Assembly: GCF_022348185.1 (NCBI RefSeq)
Contig: NZ_JAKRFD010000007.1
Span: 124,001-188,000 of the forward strand
DNA: 64,000 nucleotides
Direction of reading: 5' to 3'
DNA from: Epibacterium sp. Ofav1-8
GTDB lineage: Bacteria; Pseudomonadota; Alphaproteobacteria; Rhodobacterales; Rhodobacteraceae
In this document: positions 1 through 7,518 of the stretch, piece after piece
How the letters are laid out: each line of letters starts with the position of its first letter
Numbering within the stretch: the first letter of the stretch is position 1
Program-made: the position numbers and the translations under genes
The notes under the pieces: model-generated
What the model saw: the letters and a program-made list of their open reading frames with translations, nothing else
Told to the model about the DNA's origin: nothing
The model's database searches: none

Positions 1-402
1 TGAGAATTTAGGCACCACGTTGGGGTCTCCTTCGTAAAAGGCAGCGCACGACGCAACTATTAATGCCGGAAAAACGCTAATTTTGTGTTCGCAGAGCGTT
101 TTGTATATATTTCAGCTGCTTATGGAGATTTGACGGAATGTCGGATGGGGCGACGTGCCATTTTGCGACAGGCAGACCTGGGCGGGGGGGGGCACGCAAG
201 CCGGTGGCGATCACGAACAGCGGTGCCACACAGCGAGAGCAGCGCTTTATGCCAGCTTTGCTCGATGCAATGCGATCAGCGATACCGTAGCAGCGGGCCT
301 GATGCTCAGGTCGATTCAGATCGAGGATGCACAGCCATAGCACTGTCGGCGCCGCTGCGCCTCTGTCGTACCATCTGTCTGGTAAGGTATATCCGGGAAG
401 GG
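1..402. other. Gene-poor left edge
   Basis: I see no credible gene here. The short open frames on both strands have no recognisable domain or good ribosome binding site. The stretch is less GC-rich than the rest of the window in its first 130 bases and carries a run of nine G at 184-192. It lies on the 3' side of the leftward tRNA-Met gene. Confidence 0.5.
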
Positions 403-479
403 TGGTAGCGGAGGAGGGACTTGAACCCCCGACACGCGGATTATGATTCCGCTGCTCTAACCAACTGAGCTACTCCGCC
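403..479 (-). tRNA. tRNA-Met (anticodon CAU)
   Basis: The reverse complement folds as a tRNA. The acceptor strand GGCGGAG pairs with CTCCGCT, followed by discriminator A and an encoded CCA at 403-405. The D arm contains AGCTCAGTTGGTTAGAGC. The anticodon stem GCGGA/TCCGC closes the loop ATCATAA with anticodon CAT, and the T arm has GGTTCAAGTCC. The 5' G-U first pair and lack of initiator features suggest elongator Met. A CAU tRNA modified to read Ile AUA is the alternative, and I cannot exclude it by eye. Confidence 0.93.
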
Positions 480-496
480 GCTCGCTGTGTGGAGGC

Positions 497-525
497 GATT
501 TACGGAATGCCGCCGAGAGGGTCAA
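497..525 (-). promoter_or_regulatory. Sigma70-type promoter of the tRNA-Met gene
   Basis: On the minus strand there is TTGACC, a 17-base spacer, then TAAATC, ending 17 bases before the tRNA 5' end at 479. This is a near-consensus housekeeping promoter in the right place for a tRNA gene. Confidence 0.75.
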
Positions 526-605
526 GGGCGAAATCAGCCAGAACCGGATTTTTGCAGGTTTTTTTTATTGCCGCTGTGTTTTGTTCATATTTTACAAAAG
601 GATGG

Positions 606-1442
606 CTATGGGGCTGCGCGCAGTTGTTCTGTTGGTGGCAAGGGGTCTGCGGCCTCCAGATCACTCAGGTCCGGGCGGTCGAGCCGATCAAGGAGGGCAA
701 AGACCTTCTGGCGGCAGGCCTCTCCGGCCCAATCGGCAGGATGAAAGCGCGGGGGCAGGCAGGGGTGGCGCAGGGCGATGCGGCGCCAGCGGTGTACGAT
801 CAGGGTGCGCAGGCAGGCGCGGCGCAGGGGGTCCAGCTCCGGCGGCTGGCCGAGCGGTGCAAGCGCCGCGTTCAGCGCCGCGCAGCTGCGGCGCAGGGGG
901 GCAGGGAACAGGTCATCCTGAAGCCAGGCGGGCACCTGCGCAATGTCGGCCCGTACCACAAGCATGTCCGACGGGGACGCGGTGTCGGCGCCGGAAGCAA
1001 GGCCAACCTGCCGATTGACCCGGATCAGGTGGTCGGGCGAGGTTTCCGAGAGGTGGTCCAGATGCTCCAGCCCTTCGGAGGTGCCGGCCACCAGAAGGTG
1101 CCAGTCCTTTGCGCTGCAGGGGGTGCGTGCATAGATGCGCGGCGTGACGCGGGCGGATTGGGCGCGACCATGCGGTGTCAACGCATGGCGAGACCCGCGG
1201 CCCTTGCGCTCGCTGTCGGTCCAGCCATCCTTGCGCAAGCGGTGCAGGGCGACGCGGATGGCCTCAGGCTTGATGCCGAGCGGGGTGATCACCCGGGTCA
1301 GCGCGGCGCTGCTGATACCGGCGTCTTCATCCTGCGCCATGTCACCGAGAAAGGAGATGATGATGGACCAGACCCTCTGGCCCTGCGGCTCTGCAAGCGC
1401 CGACAGCGCAGTGGAAAACCAGTCATGTGCGTCCAATGTCAT
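606..1442 (-). CDS. paaX: PaaX-family transcriptional repressor of phenylacetate degradation
   Basis: 278 aa. An N-terminal winged-helix segment (about 30-90, VWSIIISFLGDMAQDED followed by a helix-turn-helix-like AALTRVITPLGIKPEAIRVAL) precedes the PaaX central and C-terminal domains. PaaX proteins repress paa genes and are released by phenylacetyl-CoA. The position next to paaZ and the paaGIK genes supports this role. I chose the ATG at 1442 because the family-like sequence begins there. An ATG at 1487 would add 15 residues with no better ribosome site. It is leftward, downstream of paaZ with a 77-base gap, so it may be co-transcribed with paaZ. Confidence 0.85.
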   Translation of the reverse strand: MTLDAHDWFSTALSALAEPQGQRVWSIIISFLGDMAQDEDAGISSAALTRVITPLGIKPEAIRVALHRLRKDGWTDSERKGRGSRHALTPHGRAQSARVTPRIYARTPCSAKDWHLLVAGTSEGLEHLDHLSETSPDHLIRVNRQVGLASGADTASPSDMLVVRADIAQVPAWLQDDLFPAPLRRSCAALNAALAPLGQPPELDPLRRACLRTLIVHRWRRIALRHPCLPPRFHPADWAGEACRQKVFALLDRLDRPDLSDLEAADPLPPTEQLRAAP

Positions 1443-1519
1443 GGGATTACGATAGGGGCTGGCGCGGTGCAGCACCAGCCCCATCACAACATGGTGGCCT
1501 CACATGCGGGCGGGTGCGC

Positions 1520-3550
1520 TCAGAACGCAACCATCGTCAGCAGCTCATATTCCGCCACCAGTTCGTCGTCCTGATTGGTGAGCGTCACGTGCCAGCGGAT
1601 CTCGCCATATTCCTCGTTGCGCGGGGTCTTGGCCTTGACGGTGAGGCGCACCTTGATGCTGTCGCCGGGGACCACCGGTTTCATGAAGCGCAGGTTGTCG
1701 AGGCCGGTGTTGGCCAGAACCGGACCCTCGTCCGGCTGCACGAACATGCCCGCCGCAAAGGACAACAAGAGATAACCATGTGCGACGCGGCCCGGGAAGA
1801 ACGGGTTCCGTTCGGCGGCGGCGTCATCCATGTGGGCATAGAACGTATCACCCGTGAACTGCGCAAAATGGGCGATGTCGTCGCTGGTCACGGTGCGCGG
1901 TGCGGTGTGCAGCGTCTCGCCAATGGCCAAGTCGCCAAAGCGCCGGGTGAAGGGATGCGCCGGGCCGGTGGTCTCTGGGCTGCCGGGCACCCATTTACCG
2001 GTAATGGCCGACAGGATCTCGGGCGAGCCCTGCACCGCGGTGCGTTGCATGTAGTGTTTCACCGCACGCACACCGCCCAGTTCCTCACCACCGCCGGCGC
2101 GACCGGGGCCACCATGCACCATATGGGGCAGGGGAGAGCCGTGGCCGGTGGATTCCTTCATGGAGGTGGCGTTGTTGATATAGACCCGCCCATGGAAGGC
2201 CGCGATATTCAGTGTCACCTCACGCGCCACCGCCGGGTCGGCAGTGATGAGCGAGGCCACGAGGGAGCCTTGGCCGCGATTGGCCAGTTCAGCGGCATGC
2301 GCAAGGTCGCGATAGCCCATCACGGTGGAAACGGGGCCAAAGGCTTCGGTGTCGTGCACGTGGTGCGCGGCGTCTGGGTCCGCGCAATGAAACAGCATCG
2401 GCGGCACAAAAGCACCCTTGTCCCTGTCGGCGCCCTCAACGGTGAAGTCGTCGGGGTCGCCAAAGACGCGGGTGGCTTCGGTTGCGATCTTGGCGGCTTG
2501 CTCCAGCACATCACGTTTCTGCGCGGCCGAGACCAGCGCGCCCATGCGGGTGCTGTCGGCGCGCGGGTCGCCAATGGTGATTTTTGCCAGCGCGGTGCTT
2601 AGTCCCTCGATAACCGCGTCAACCTGTGCATCGGGCACGATGATGCGACGGATGGCGGTACATTTCTGTCCCGCCTTGGTGGTCATTTCGCGCTGCACTT
2701 CCTTGAGAAAAAGGTCGAATTCCGCGCTGCCGGGCGCCGCGTCAGGGCCGAGGATCGACGCATTGAGGCTGTCTTGTTCCGCCACGAACCGCACGGAGTT
2801 TTCTACGATTGCAGGCGTTTGGCGCAGCTTTAGCGCGGTGGCGGCAGAGCCGGTAAAGCTCACCACATCCTGACAGGTCAGCCGGTCCAGCATGTCGCCA
2901 ATGCCACCGCTTACCAATTGTAGCGCGCCCTCGGGCAGAAGGCCGCTGTCCAGCATCAGGCGCACGGCGGCCTCGGTGACGTAGCAGGTGGCGGTTGCGG
3001 GTTTTACAATGGCCGGAACACCGGCGAGCAGGGTGGGGGCGAGCTTTTCCAGCATGCCCCAGACCGGGAAGTTAAAGGCGTTGATATGCACCGCAACACC
3101 GGGCAGCGAGGTGCAGATGTGCTGGCCCATAAAGCTGCCGTGGCGCGACAGTTGCTCGACCGCGCCGTCTGCATAGACCGTGCTGTCGGGCATCTCGCGC
3201 CGCCCCTTGGAGGCAAAGACAAACACCGTGCCGATGCCGCCGTCCACGTCAATCAGATGATCCTTCTGCGTCGCGCCAGTGTCAAAGCTCAGGTCATACA
3301 GGTCCTGTTTGTGGGCGTCCAAATGCTGCGCCAGTGCCTTGAGCATGCGGGCGCGGTCATGGAAGGTCATGGCGCGCAGGGCGGGGCCGCCTGTATCGCG
3401 GGCATAATCGAGCATCGCTTGCACATCGAGCGTGGCGTTGCCTGCGCGGGCGATCACCTCTCCGGTGATGGCTGAGGCAATCTCGCGTGCGCTGTTGTCC
3501 GGTGCGATCCATTCTCCGGCGGCAAAGCTCGCCACATCTTTCGGGCACAT
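1520..3550 (-). CDS. paaZ: Bifunctional oxepin-CoA hydrolase / 3-oxo-5,6-dehydrosuberyl-CoA semialdehyde dehydrogenase
   Basis: 676 aa, the full PaaZ length. Residues 1 to about 520 are an aldehyde dehydrogenase domain with general base Glu258 in [11 protein letters not shown] and nucleophile Cys297 in GQKCTAIRR. Residues about 540-676 are a MaoC-type hot-dog hydratase with the motif [14 protein letters not shown], giving the Asp/His catalytic pair. PaaZ opens the oxepin-CoA ring and oxidises the resulting semialdehyde. Both active sites look intact. It is divergent from paaG, with a TetR-type palindrome in the 155-base gap. Confidence 0.95.
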   Translation of the reverse strand: MCPKDVASFAAGEWIAPDNSAREIASAITGEVIARAGNATLDVQAMLDYARDTGGPALRAMTFHDRARMLKALAQHLDAHKQDLYDLSFDTGATQKDHLIDVDGGIGTVFVFASKGRREMPDSTVYADGAVEQLSRHGSFMGQHICTSLPGVAVHINAFNFPVWGMLEKLAPTLLAGVPAIVKPATATCYVTEAAVRLMLDSGLLPEGALQLVSGGIGDMLDRLTCQDVVSFTGSAATALKLRQTPAIVENSVRFVAEQDSLNASILGPDAAPGSAEFDLFLKEVQREMTTKAGQKCTAIRRIIVPDAQVDAVIEGLSTALAKITIGDPRADSTRMGALVSAAQKRDVLEQAAKIATEATRVFGDPDDFTVEGADRDKGAFVPPMLFHCADPDAAHHVHDTEAFGPVSTVMGYRDLAHAAELANRGQGSLVASLITADPAVAREVTLNIAAFHGRVYINNATSMKESTGHGSPLPHMVHGGPGRAGGGEELGGVRAVKHYMQRTAVQGSPEILSAITGKWVPGSPETTGPAHPFTRRFGDLAIGETLHTAPRTVTSDDIAHFAQFTGDTFYAHMDDAAAERNPFFPGRVAHGYLLLSFAAGMFVQPDEGPVLANTGLDNLRFMKPVVPGDSIKVRLTVKAKTPRNEEYGEIRWHVTLTNQDDELVAEYELLTMVAF

Positions 3551-3632
3551 GTCTCGGGTCTCCCTGAAGTCTGTTGTGCAACGCGCCTGCGCCCGGTTTC
3601 GGGGCGGCCCATTTTCCTGATCAGATATATTG

Positions 3633-3646
3633 ACCGTCCGGTCGGT
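3633..3646. promoter_or_regulatory. Imperfect palindrome, candidate TetR (PaaR-like) operator
   Basis: ACCGTCCGGTCGGT matches its own reverse complement at 12 of 14 positions. It lies in the divergent gap between paaZ and paaG. On the minus strand it sits between TTGCAT and AATATA (17-base spacer), a plausible paaZ core promoter, so a bound repressor would block it. The likely ligand-responsive regulator is the TetR protein at 6303-6899. Assignment is inference. Confidence 0.55.
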
Positions 3647-3705
3647 TTATGCAAGTCTTTTCCCAATCGGGCGCTGGATCGCCCGCCGCTGCGAGGGGAG
3701 GCATC

Positions 3706-4491
3706 ATGGAACAGAGCATTCTGACACAGGATCACGGGACGTGGTGCGAGATCACGCTGAACCGGCCGGATCGGCTCAATGCGTTTACCGACGAGATGCA
3801 TCTGGCCCTGCGTGCCGCACTGGAAGAGGCGCGCGATTCTGGCAAGCGGGCGCTCTTGCTGACGGGCGCGGGGCGCGGTTTTTGCGCGGGGCAGGATCTG
3901 TCGGCGCGTAACCCGGATGCGGCGAGTGATCCGGTGGATCTGGGCTACACGGTGCGCACGTTTTATGCGCCGCTGGTGAACCTGATCCGCGCGTTGGAGT
4001 TTCCGGTGGTCTGCGCGGTGAATGGCGTGGCGGCAGGGGCGGGGGCAAACCTGTCGCTGGCCGCAGACATCGTGCTGGCAGCGCAGAGCGCGAAGTTTAT
4101 CCAGTCCTTTGCCAAGGTCGGGCTGATCCCCGACACCGCTGGCAGCTATCACCTGCCGCGCCTGCTGGGCGAGGCCCGCGCCAAGGCGCTGGCGCTGACC
4201 GGAGAGCCTCTGAGCGCCGAACAGGCCGCCGACTGGGGGCTGATCTGGAAATGCGTCGCCGATGATGTGCTGATGACCGAGGCACGCGCCCTGACGGCCA
4301 AACTCGCGGATGGACCAACGCTGGGGCTGAGCCTGACCAAATCGCTGATCCAGACCTCGGGGGCCTATACGCTGGCCGAGCAGCTGGAGCGCGAGGCGGA
4401 TGCCATGAAAACCTGTGGCGAGAGCGCGGATTACGCCGAAGGCGTGCGGGCATTTCTTGAAAAGCGCCAGCCGGTGTTTCGGGGGGAATAA
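3706..4491 (+). CDS. paaG: 2-(1,2-epoxy-1,2-dihydrophenyl)acetyl-CoA isomerase
   Basis: 261 aa, crotonase fold. The N-terminal LNRPDRLNAF and oxyanion segments GAGRGFCAGQDLSARN and AVNGVAAGAGANLSLAADI are typical. The helix GLIPDTAGSYHLPRLLG carries the Asp expected in PaaG isomerases. The enzyme converts the ring epoxide of phenylacetyl-CoA to oxepin-CoA. I chose the ATG at 3706, which follows a strong GAGGGGAGG ribosome site; an upstream in-frame start at 3649 lacks one. First gene of a tight paaG-paaI-paaK-tetR run. Generic enoyl-CoA hydratase is the fallback call. Confidence 0.88.
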   Translation: MEQSILTQDHGTWCEITLNRPDRLNAFTDEMHLALRAALEEARDSGKRALLLTGAGRGFCAGQDLSARNPDAASDPVDLGYTVRTFYAPLVNLIRALEFPVVCAVNGVAAGAGANLSLAADIVLAAQSAKFIQSFAKVGLIPDTAGSYHLPRLLGEARAKALALTGEPLSAEQAADWGLIWKCVADDVLMTEARALTAKLADGPTLGLSLTKSLIQTSGAYTLAEQLEREADAMKTCGESADYAEGVRAFLEKRQPVFRGE

Positions 4492-4494
4492 GCC

Positions 4495-4950
4495 ATGACC
4501 ATGACCGCAAAGACCCGCGCCGAGAAATCCGCCGCCGCCATGTGGGCCGACGATCAGGCGTCCAAATGGGCCGGTATGGGCATCGAACGTGTCGACGAGG
4601 GCAGTGCTGCGCTGGCCCTGACCGTCGAGGCGCATCACTGTAACGGCCATGGGATCTGCCATGGCGGTGTGATTTTCATGCTTGCCGACAGCGCCTTTGC
4701 CTTTGCCTGTAACAGCCGCAATCAGGCGACGGTGGCGCAGCACAATATGATCAGCTTTATCGCGCCGGGGCGCAAAGGCGACCGGCTGCTGGCTGAGGCC
4801 CGCGAGGTCTCGCTCACCGGGCGCAGCGGTCTCTATGACGTGAGCGTCAAAAATCAGGACGGACAGCTGATCGCAGAAATGCGCGGCTGCTCGCGCGCCA
4901 TCAAAGGGCATCTGTTTGAGGAAACCGATGCGCCTTTGCCCCGCGATTAA
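4495..4950 (+). CDS. paaI: Hydroxyphenylacetyl-CoA thioesterase PaaI
   Basis: 151 aa, single hot-dog domain of the usual PaaI length. The active-site stretch HHCNGHGICHGGVIFMLADS contains the conserved Asn, His-Gly-Gly and Asp. PaaI hydrolyses dead-end hydroxyphenylacetyl-CoA thioesters and rescues coenzyme A when the pathway stalls. It starts three bases after the paaG stop codon, so translation is probably coupled. Confidence 0.92.
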   Translation: MTMTAKTRAEKSAAAMWADDQASKWAGMGIERVDEGSAALALTVEAHHCNGHGICHGGVIFMLADSAFAFACNSRNQATVAQHNMISFIAPGRKGDRLLAEAREVSLTGRSGLYDVSVKNQDGQLIAEMRGCSRAIKGHLFEETDAPLPRD

Positions 4951-4985
4951 GCGGCACCAGGACTATCCCGCGACGGAGGACGCCA

Positions 4986-6296
4986 ATGATAGATTTGACA
5001 CCCAACCGGTCAGACCTTGACCCGATCGAGATCGCGTCCATCGACGAGATCCGCAGCCTGCAACTGGAGCGCCTGAAATGGTCGCTGCGCCACGCCTATG
5101 ACAATGTGGCGATGTACAAGGCGCGGTTCGATGCGGCCGGGGTACACCCGGACGATTTGCAAGAGCTGTCGGATCTGGCAAAGTTTCCCTTCACCACCAA
5201 GGGCGATCTGCGCGATGCCTATCCTTTTGGCATGTTTGCCGTCCCGCGCGAGCAGATCCTCCGGGTGCATGCGTCTTCCGGCACCACGGGCAAGCCCACG
5301 GTGGTGGGATACACGCAAAAGGACATCGACACCTGGGCGGACCTTCTGGCGCGATCCTTGCGTGCGTCCGGGCTGCGGCGCGGCGATATGGTGCATAACG
5401 CCTATGGCTATGGGCTCTTTACTGGCGGGCTTGGTGCGCATTACGGCATTGAGCGCCTCGGCGCGACGGTGGTGCCGATGTCAGGCGGCCAGACCGAAAA
5501 GCAAGTGACGCTGATCGAGGATTTCCGCCCCGACGGCATTATGGTGACGCCGTCCTACATGCTGAACATCCTCGAGCAATATCACCGCATGGGGATCGAC
5601 CCGCGCAGCTCTTCGCTGAAGGTTGGCGTCTTTGGCGCGGAACCCTGGACCGATGCGATGCGCCGCGAGGTCGAGGCGGCCTTTGATATGCATGCGGTCG
5701 ATATCTACGGCCTCTCGGAAATCATGGGGCCGGGTGTTGCCAATGAATGTGTGGAGACCAAGGACGGGCCGGTCATCTGGGAGGATCATTTCCTGCCGGA
5801 AATCATTGATCCCGAAACCGGCGCGGTGCTGCCCGATGGCGAGTTGGGCGAGCTGGTCTTTACCACGCTCACCAAGGAAGGCCTGCCGATGGTGCGCTAC
5901 CGCACCCGCGACCTGACCCGCCTGCTGCCGGGCACGGCGCGCTCGATGCGGCGGATGGCCAAGATCACCGGGCGGTCTGATGACATGATCATCCTGCGCG
6001 GCGTCAACGTCTTCCCTAGCCAGATCGAAGAACAGATGCTGACGGTGGAGGCGCTCGCGCCCTACTACCAGATCGAGCTTTACAGCAAGGGCCGCATGGA
6101 CGCGATGCGCATCCATGTTGAGGTCTTGCCAGCGGCCACCGCGCCTGAACAGCGCGAGGCTTGCACCAAGCAGTTGGCCAAGCGGATCAAGGATATCGTT
6201 GGCATCTCGGCAGAGATTTCGGTAGGCGAGCCCGGCAGTGTCGAACGCTCGCAGGGCAAGGCGCGCCGCGTCGTCGACAATCGCGAGAAAGGATAG
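4986..6296 (+). CDS. paaK: Phenylacetate-CoA ligase
   Basis: 436 aa, ANL superfamily. The AMP-binding loop ASSGTTGKPTVVGYTQ is at about residues 96-111, the YGLSEIMGPGV motif near 240, and the C-terminal hinge YRTRDLTRLLPG with ITGRSDDMIILRGVNVFPSQIE near 310-345. It activates phenylacetate with ATP and CoA, the entry step of the pathway. ATG at 4986 follows GACGGAGGACGCCA, a good ribosome site. It sits between paaI and tetR. Confidence 0.95.
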   Translation: MIDLTPNRSDLDPIEIASIDEIRSLQLERLKWSLRHAYDNVAMYKARFDAAGVHPDDLQELSDLAKFPFTTKGDLRDAYPFGMFAVPREQILRVHASSGTTGKPTVVGYTQKDIDTWADLLARSLRASGLRRGDMVHNAYGYGLFTGGLGAHYGIERLGATVVPMSGGQTEKQVTLIEDFRPDGIMVTPSYMLNILEQYHRMGIDPRSSSLKVGVFGAEPWTDAMRREVEAAFDMHAVDIYGLSEIMGPGVANECVETKDGPVIWEDHFLPEIIDPETGAVLPDGELGELVFTTLTKEGLPMVRYRTRDLTRLLPGTARSMRRMAKITGRSDDMIILRGVNVFPSQIEEQMLTVEALAPYYQIELYSKGRMDAMRIHVEVLPAATAPEQREACTKQLAKRIKDIVGISAEISVGEPGSVERSQGKARRVVDNREKG

Positions 6297-6302
6297 GCGC
6301 CC

Positions 6303-6899
6303 TTGGCCCGGACCATTGCCAAAGACCACGACCAGAAGCGCGCGCTGATCCTGTCGGCCTCGGCGCGGCTGTTTGCCGAAGAAGGCTATGACCGGGCCTC
6401 GATGACCCAGATCGCGCGCGCCTGCGGGATCTCCAAGGCCAATATCTACCACTATTACGAGGGCAAGGACGCGCTGCTGTTCGACCTGTTGGACAGCTAC
6501 CTGCGCAGGCTGCGGGATCGGGTCTGTCAGATGGATCTGAGCGATCTGGACCCGGTAGCGCGGCTGAGACGTATCCTGACAGAGGTGCTCTTGGCTTATG
6601 AGGGCGCGGATCACGAGCACAAGGTGCAGCTCAACGCGATCTCAGCCCTGCCGGACCCACAACAGGAGCATCTGCGCGCCTATCAGCGTGAAATGGTGAA
6701 ATTCATGAGCGCCGCCATCCGCGACGCCGCGCCCGAGACGCTTGGTGCCGACAAAGGCAAGCTGCGCGCGGTCACCATGTCCGTGTTTGGCATGTTGAAC
6801 TGGCATTACATGTGGAATGCCGATGCCGACACCGAAGACCGCAAAGGCTATGCCGATCTGGTCGCGCGCCTGACGCTGGAAGGGGTTGCGGGGCTTTAG
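6303..6899 (+). CDS. TetR/AcrR-family regulator, probable local repressor of the paa genes
   Basis: 198 aa. The N-terminal helix-turn-helix is ASMTQIARACGISKANIYHYYEGKDALL (about residues 31-58, read in two parts here). The rest is a helical ligand-binding domain. The start is a TTG at 6303, six bases after the paaK stop, with AAAGGA upstream; no ATG in frame would keep the DNA-binding domain. By position it may act like the PaaR-type TetR regulators that answer to phenylacetyl-CoA, with the palindrome at 3633-3646 as candidate operator. Ligand and target are inferred. Confidence 0.82.
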   Translation: MARTIAKDHDQKRALILSASARLFAEEGYDRASMTQIARACGISKANIYHYYEGKDALLFDLLDSYLRRLRDRVCQMDLSDLDPVARLRRILTEVLLAYEGADHEHKVQLNAISALPDPQQEHLRAYQREMVKFMSAAIRDAAPETLGADKGKLRAVTMSVFGMLNWHYMWNADADTEDRKGYADLVARLTLEGVAGL

Positions 6900-6962
6900 G
6901 CTGCCGGCGATGTACATCGGCAAGAGCTTGCTTGCGCCATGGCTCTTCTGGCCAAAAGCTTG

Positions 6963-6987
6963 GGAACATTCCGCGCCGCCCTACGTT
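6963..6987 (+). promoter_or_regulatory. ECF-sigma-like promoter motif
   Basis: GGAAC, 16 bases, CGTT. This matches the alphaproteobacterial EcfG-type consensus (GGAAC-N16/17-CGTT). It lies 111 bases before the lipoprotein ATG at 7099. Related motifs occur before rpoH and before the receiver/CheB-CheR block. Confidence 0.45.
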
Positions 6988-7098
6988 TAGTCAAGGACGA
7001 TTAACCATCACCGGGGTGGGGTTGAGGCGTATGTGGCGGCGATGGCCCTGCGTGGTTTCGGCTCTGTCTCCCCGGGAAATCAGAGAGGAGATGGGATT

Positions 7099-7359
7099 AT
7101 GTCTAAGACTTCTGGCGTTCTTGCGGCGCTCTTTGCGGCCAGCGTGTTTGTGGCGGGCTGCTCCGACAATCAGGACATCAATGCGGTGACCGGCGCCTTG
7201 GCCGGTGCAGCAGTGGGCAACCAGGTCGGCTCTGGCAGCGGCAAGACCGCCGCGACCCTGATCGGCGGCGCCGTTGGCGCGCAGGTGGGGGCAAACGCGC
7301 CGCGTCAATGTACCTATCGTAACAGTGCAGGTCAGACCTACAAGGCCGCGTGCCCGTAA
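7099..7359 (+). CDS. Small glycine-zipper lipoprotein
   Basis: 86 aa. An N-terminal signal ends in the lipobox VFVAGC (Cys near residue 20), so the mature protein should be lipid-anchored, probably in the outer membrane. The middle is a glycine-zipper repeat (GALAGAAVGNQVGSGSGK, then LIGGAVGAQVGAN) like the 17-kDa surface antigen/YMGG families. The short Cys-containing tail ends at residue 86. ATG at 7099 follows GAGAGGAG. It is a single-gene unit with an ECF-like promoter motif upstream and a strong terminator downstream. Envelope-stress role is inference. Confidence 0.82.
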   Translation: MSKTSGVLAALFAASVFVAGCSDNQDINAVTGALAGAAVGNQVGSGSGKTAATLIGGAVGAQVGANAPRQCTYRNSAGQTYKAACP

Positions 7360-7386
7360 CCTGTCTGGACCAAGAGCACATGACAG

Positions 7387-7416
7387 CAGCCGCTCCGACA
7401 GGGGCGGCTGTTTTTT
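7387..7416 (+). terminator. Rho-independent terminator of the lipoprotein gene
   Basis: CAGCCGCTCC, loop GACA, GGGGCGGCTG, then six T. The stem is 10 bp with one G-U pair. It lies 27 bases after the lipoprotein stop codon. Confidence 0.9.
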
Positions 7417-7463
7417 GTCGCCCGCTGTGCGAAGGCCTTTGCAGCGGAACAGGATTGCAACAG

Positions 7464-7489
7464 AAAAAGCCCCGGCGCAGTGCCGGGGC
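7464..7489 (-). terminator. Rho-independent terminator of the OmpA-family gene
   Basis: On the minus strand GCCCCGGC, loop ACTGC, GCCGGGGC, then TTTTT. It lies 29 bases downstream of the stop codon at 7519. With the previous terminator it insulates two convergent transcripts. Confidence 0.9.
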
Positions 7490-7518
7490 AAATTGTTTTC
7501 GGGGCTGGCCATCGCGGC

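Noticed and set aside
77-343. An 88-codon minus-strand frame at the left edge
   Set aside because: No domain, no ribosome site, and it runs through a nine-G homopolymer.
1427-2602. A 391-codon + strand frame opposite paaZ
   Set aside because: Antisense shadow of paaZ, whose catalytic motifs are intact on the minus strand.
3454-4911. A 485-codon minus-strand frame across paaG and paaI
   Set aside because: Shadow of two well-supported + strand genes with ribosome sites and active-site motifs.
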